This document shows, one piece after another, positions 5,656 through 5,759 of a stretch of 5,759 bases of DNA. The notes below the pieces were generated by a model. It had not been told where the DNA came from and did not search any database. It worked only from the letters and a program-made list of their open reading frames with translations. The stretch lies in contig SYDV01000345.1 in assembly GCA_005801395.1 (NCBI GenBank), positions 1 to 5,759 on the forward strand. Reading direction: 5' to 3'. Both the position numbers and the translations under genes were made by a program. This DNA is from Planctomycetia bacterium (GTDB lineage: Bacteria; Planctomycetota; UBA11346). How positions within the stretch are numbered: the stretch's first letter is position 1; every line of letters begins with the position of its first letter.

Positions 5656-5759
5656 TCCTGAAAAAAGCAGTTGCCCGCCTCGTCTAGTCGCATTCGACTG
5701 GAAAAATGCAGTCATCCTCTCCGTTTCCCGTTCACCCATTTGGTGATGGGGTAATTCCG

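Noticed and set aside
5228..5746. Long plus-strand frame of 172 codons opposite the broken small gene
   Set aside because: It is the antisense shadow of the conserved small gene; the minus-strand frames carry the recognisable sequence blocks and this frame carries none.
5653..5759. Minus-strand frames open from the right edge (ending at 5712 or 5653) as the tail of another gene
   Set aside because: Two different frames are open for 15 and 34 codons and nothing distinguishes either from chance at that length.

Overview
This is a bacterial window, judged from compact gene packing, Shine-Dalgarno sites, an ATGA stop/start overlap and bacterial protein families. G+C is roughly half by eye. Nothing in the sequence fixes the genus. 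The gene mix (a HerA-type ATPase, an AAA/DUF4143 ATPase, poorly characterised proteins and a broken small gene) suggests an accessory region. No integrase, transposase, tRNA, CRISPR array or clear insertion-sequence end was found.

Left part, + strand (1-1151): the tail of an unidentified gene enters from the left edge. It overlaps by four bases a gene for a membrane-anchored GYF_2-domain protein. That protein has an N-terminal cytoplasmic GYF_2 domain, one transmembrane helix, a Pro/Thr-rich linker and an exported C-terminal domain of unknown function. The gene collides tail-to-tail with the minus-strand genes, and the two coding ends share 14 bases.

Middle, - strand (1138 to about 3713): a two-gene operon. 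The upstream gene encodes a roughly 400-residue protein with a disordered Gln/Ser/Asn/Gly-rich N-terminal part and an Ala/Gly-rich C-terminal half; I do not recognise it. Its TAG stop lies inside the Shine-Dalgarno site of the next gene, a HerA/VirB4-like P-loop ATPase of 451 residues. The 5' end of the upstream gene carries a 7-bp imperfect tandem duplication that separates a well-placed ATG from the long reading frame.

Right part, - strand (3826-5625): an intact AAA_14/DUF4143 ATPase of 385 residues with its own possible promoter, then a roughly 220-base gap with a C8G5 tract, then a small conserved protein gene of about 140 codons. That small gene appears split by a one-base deletion near 5536, so it is called a pseudogene unless the base is a sequencing error.

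The most interesting unit is the HerA-like ATPase with its translationally coupled Ala/Gly-rich partner, facing the GYF_2 membrane protein. It could be part of a DNA- or protein-moving machine, but that is inference: the sequence shows no nuclease, relaxase or channel protein.
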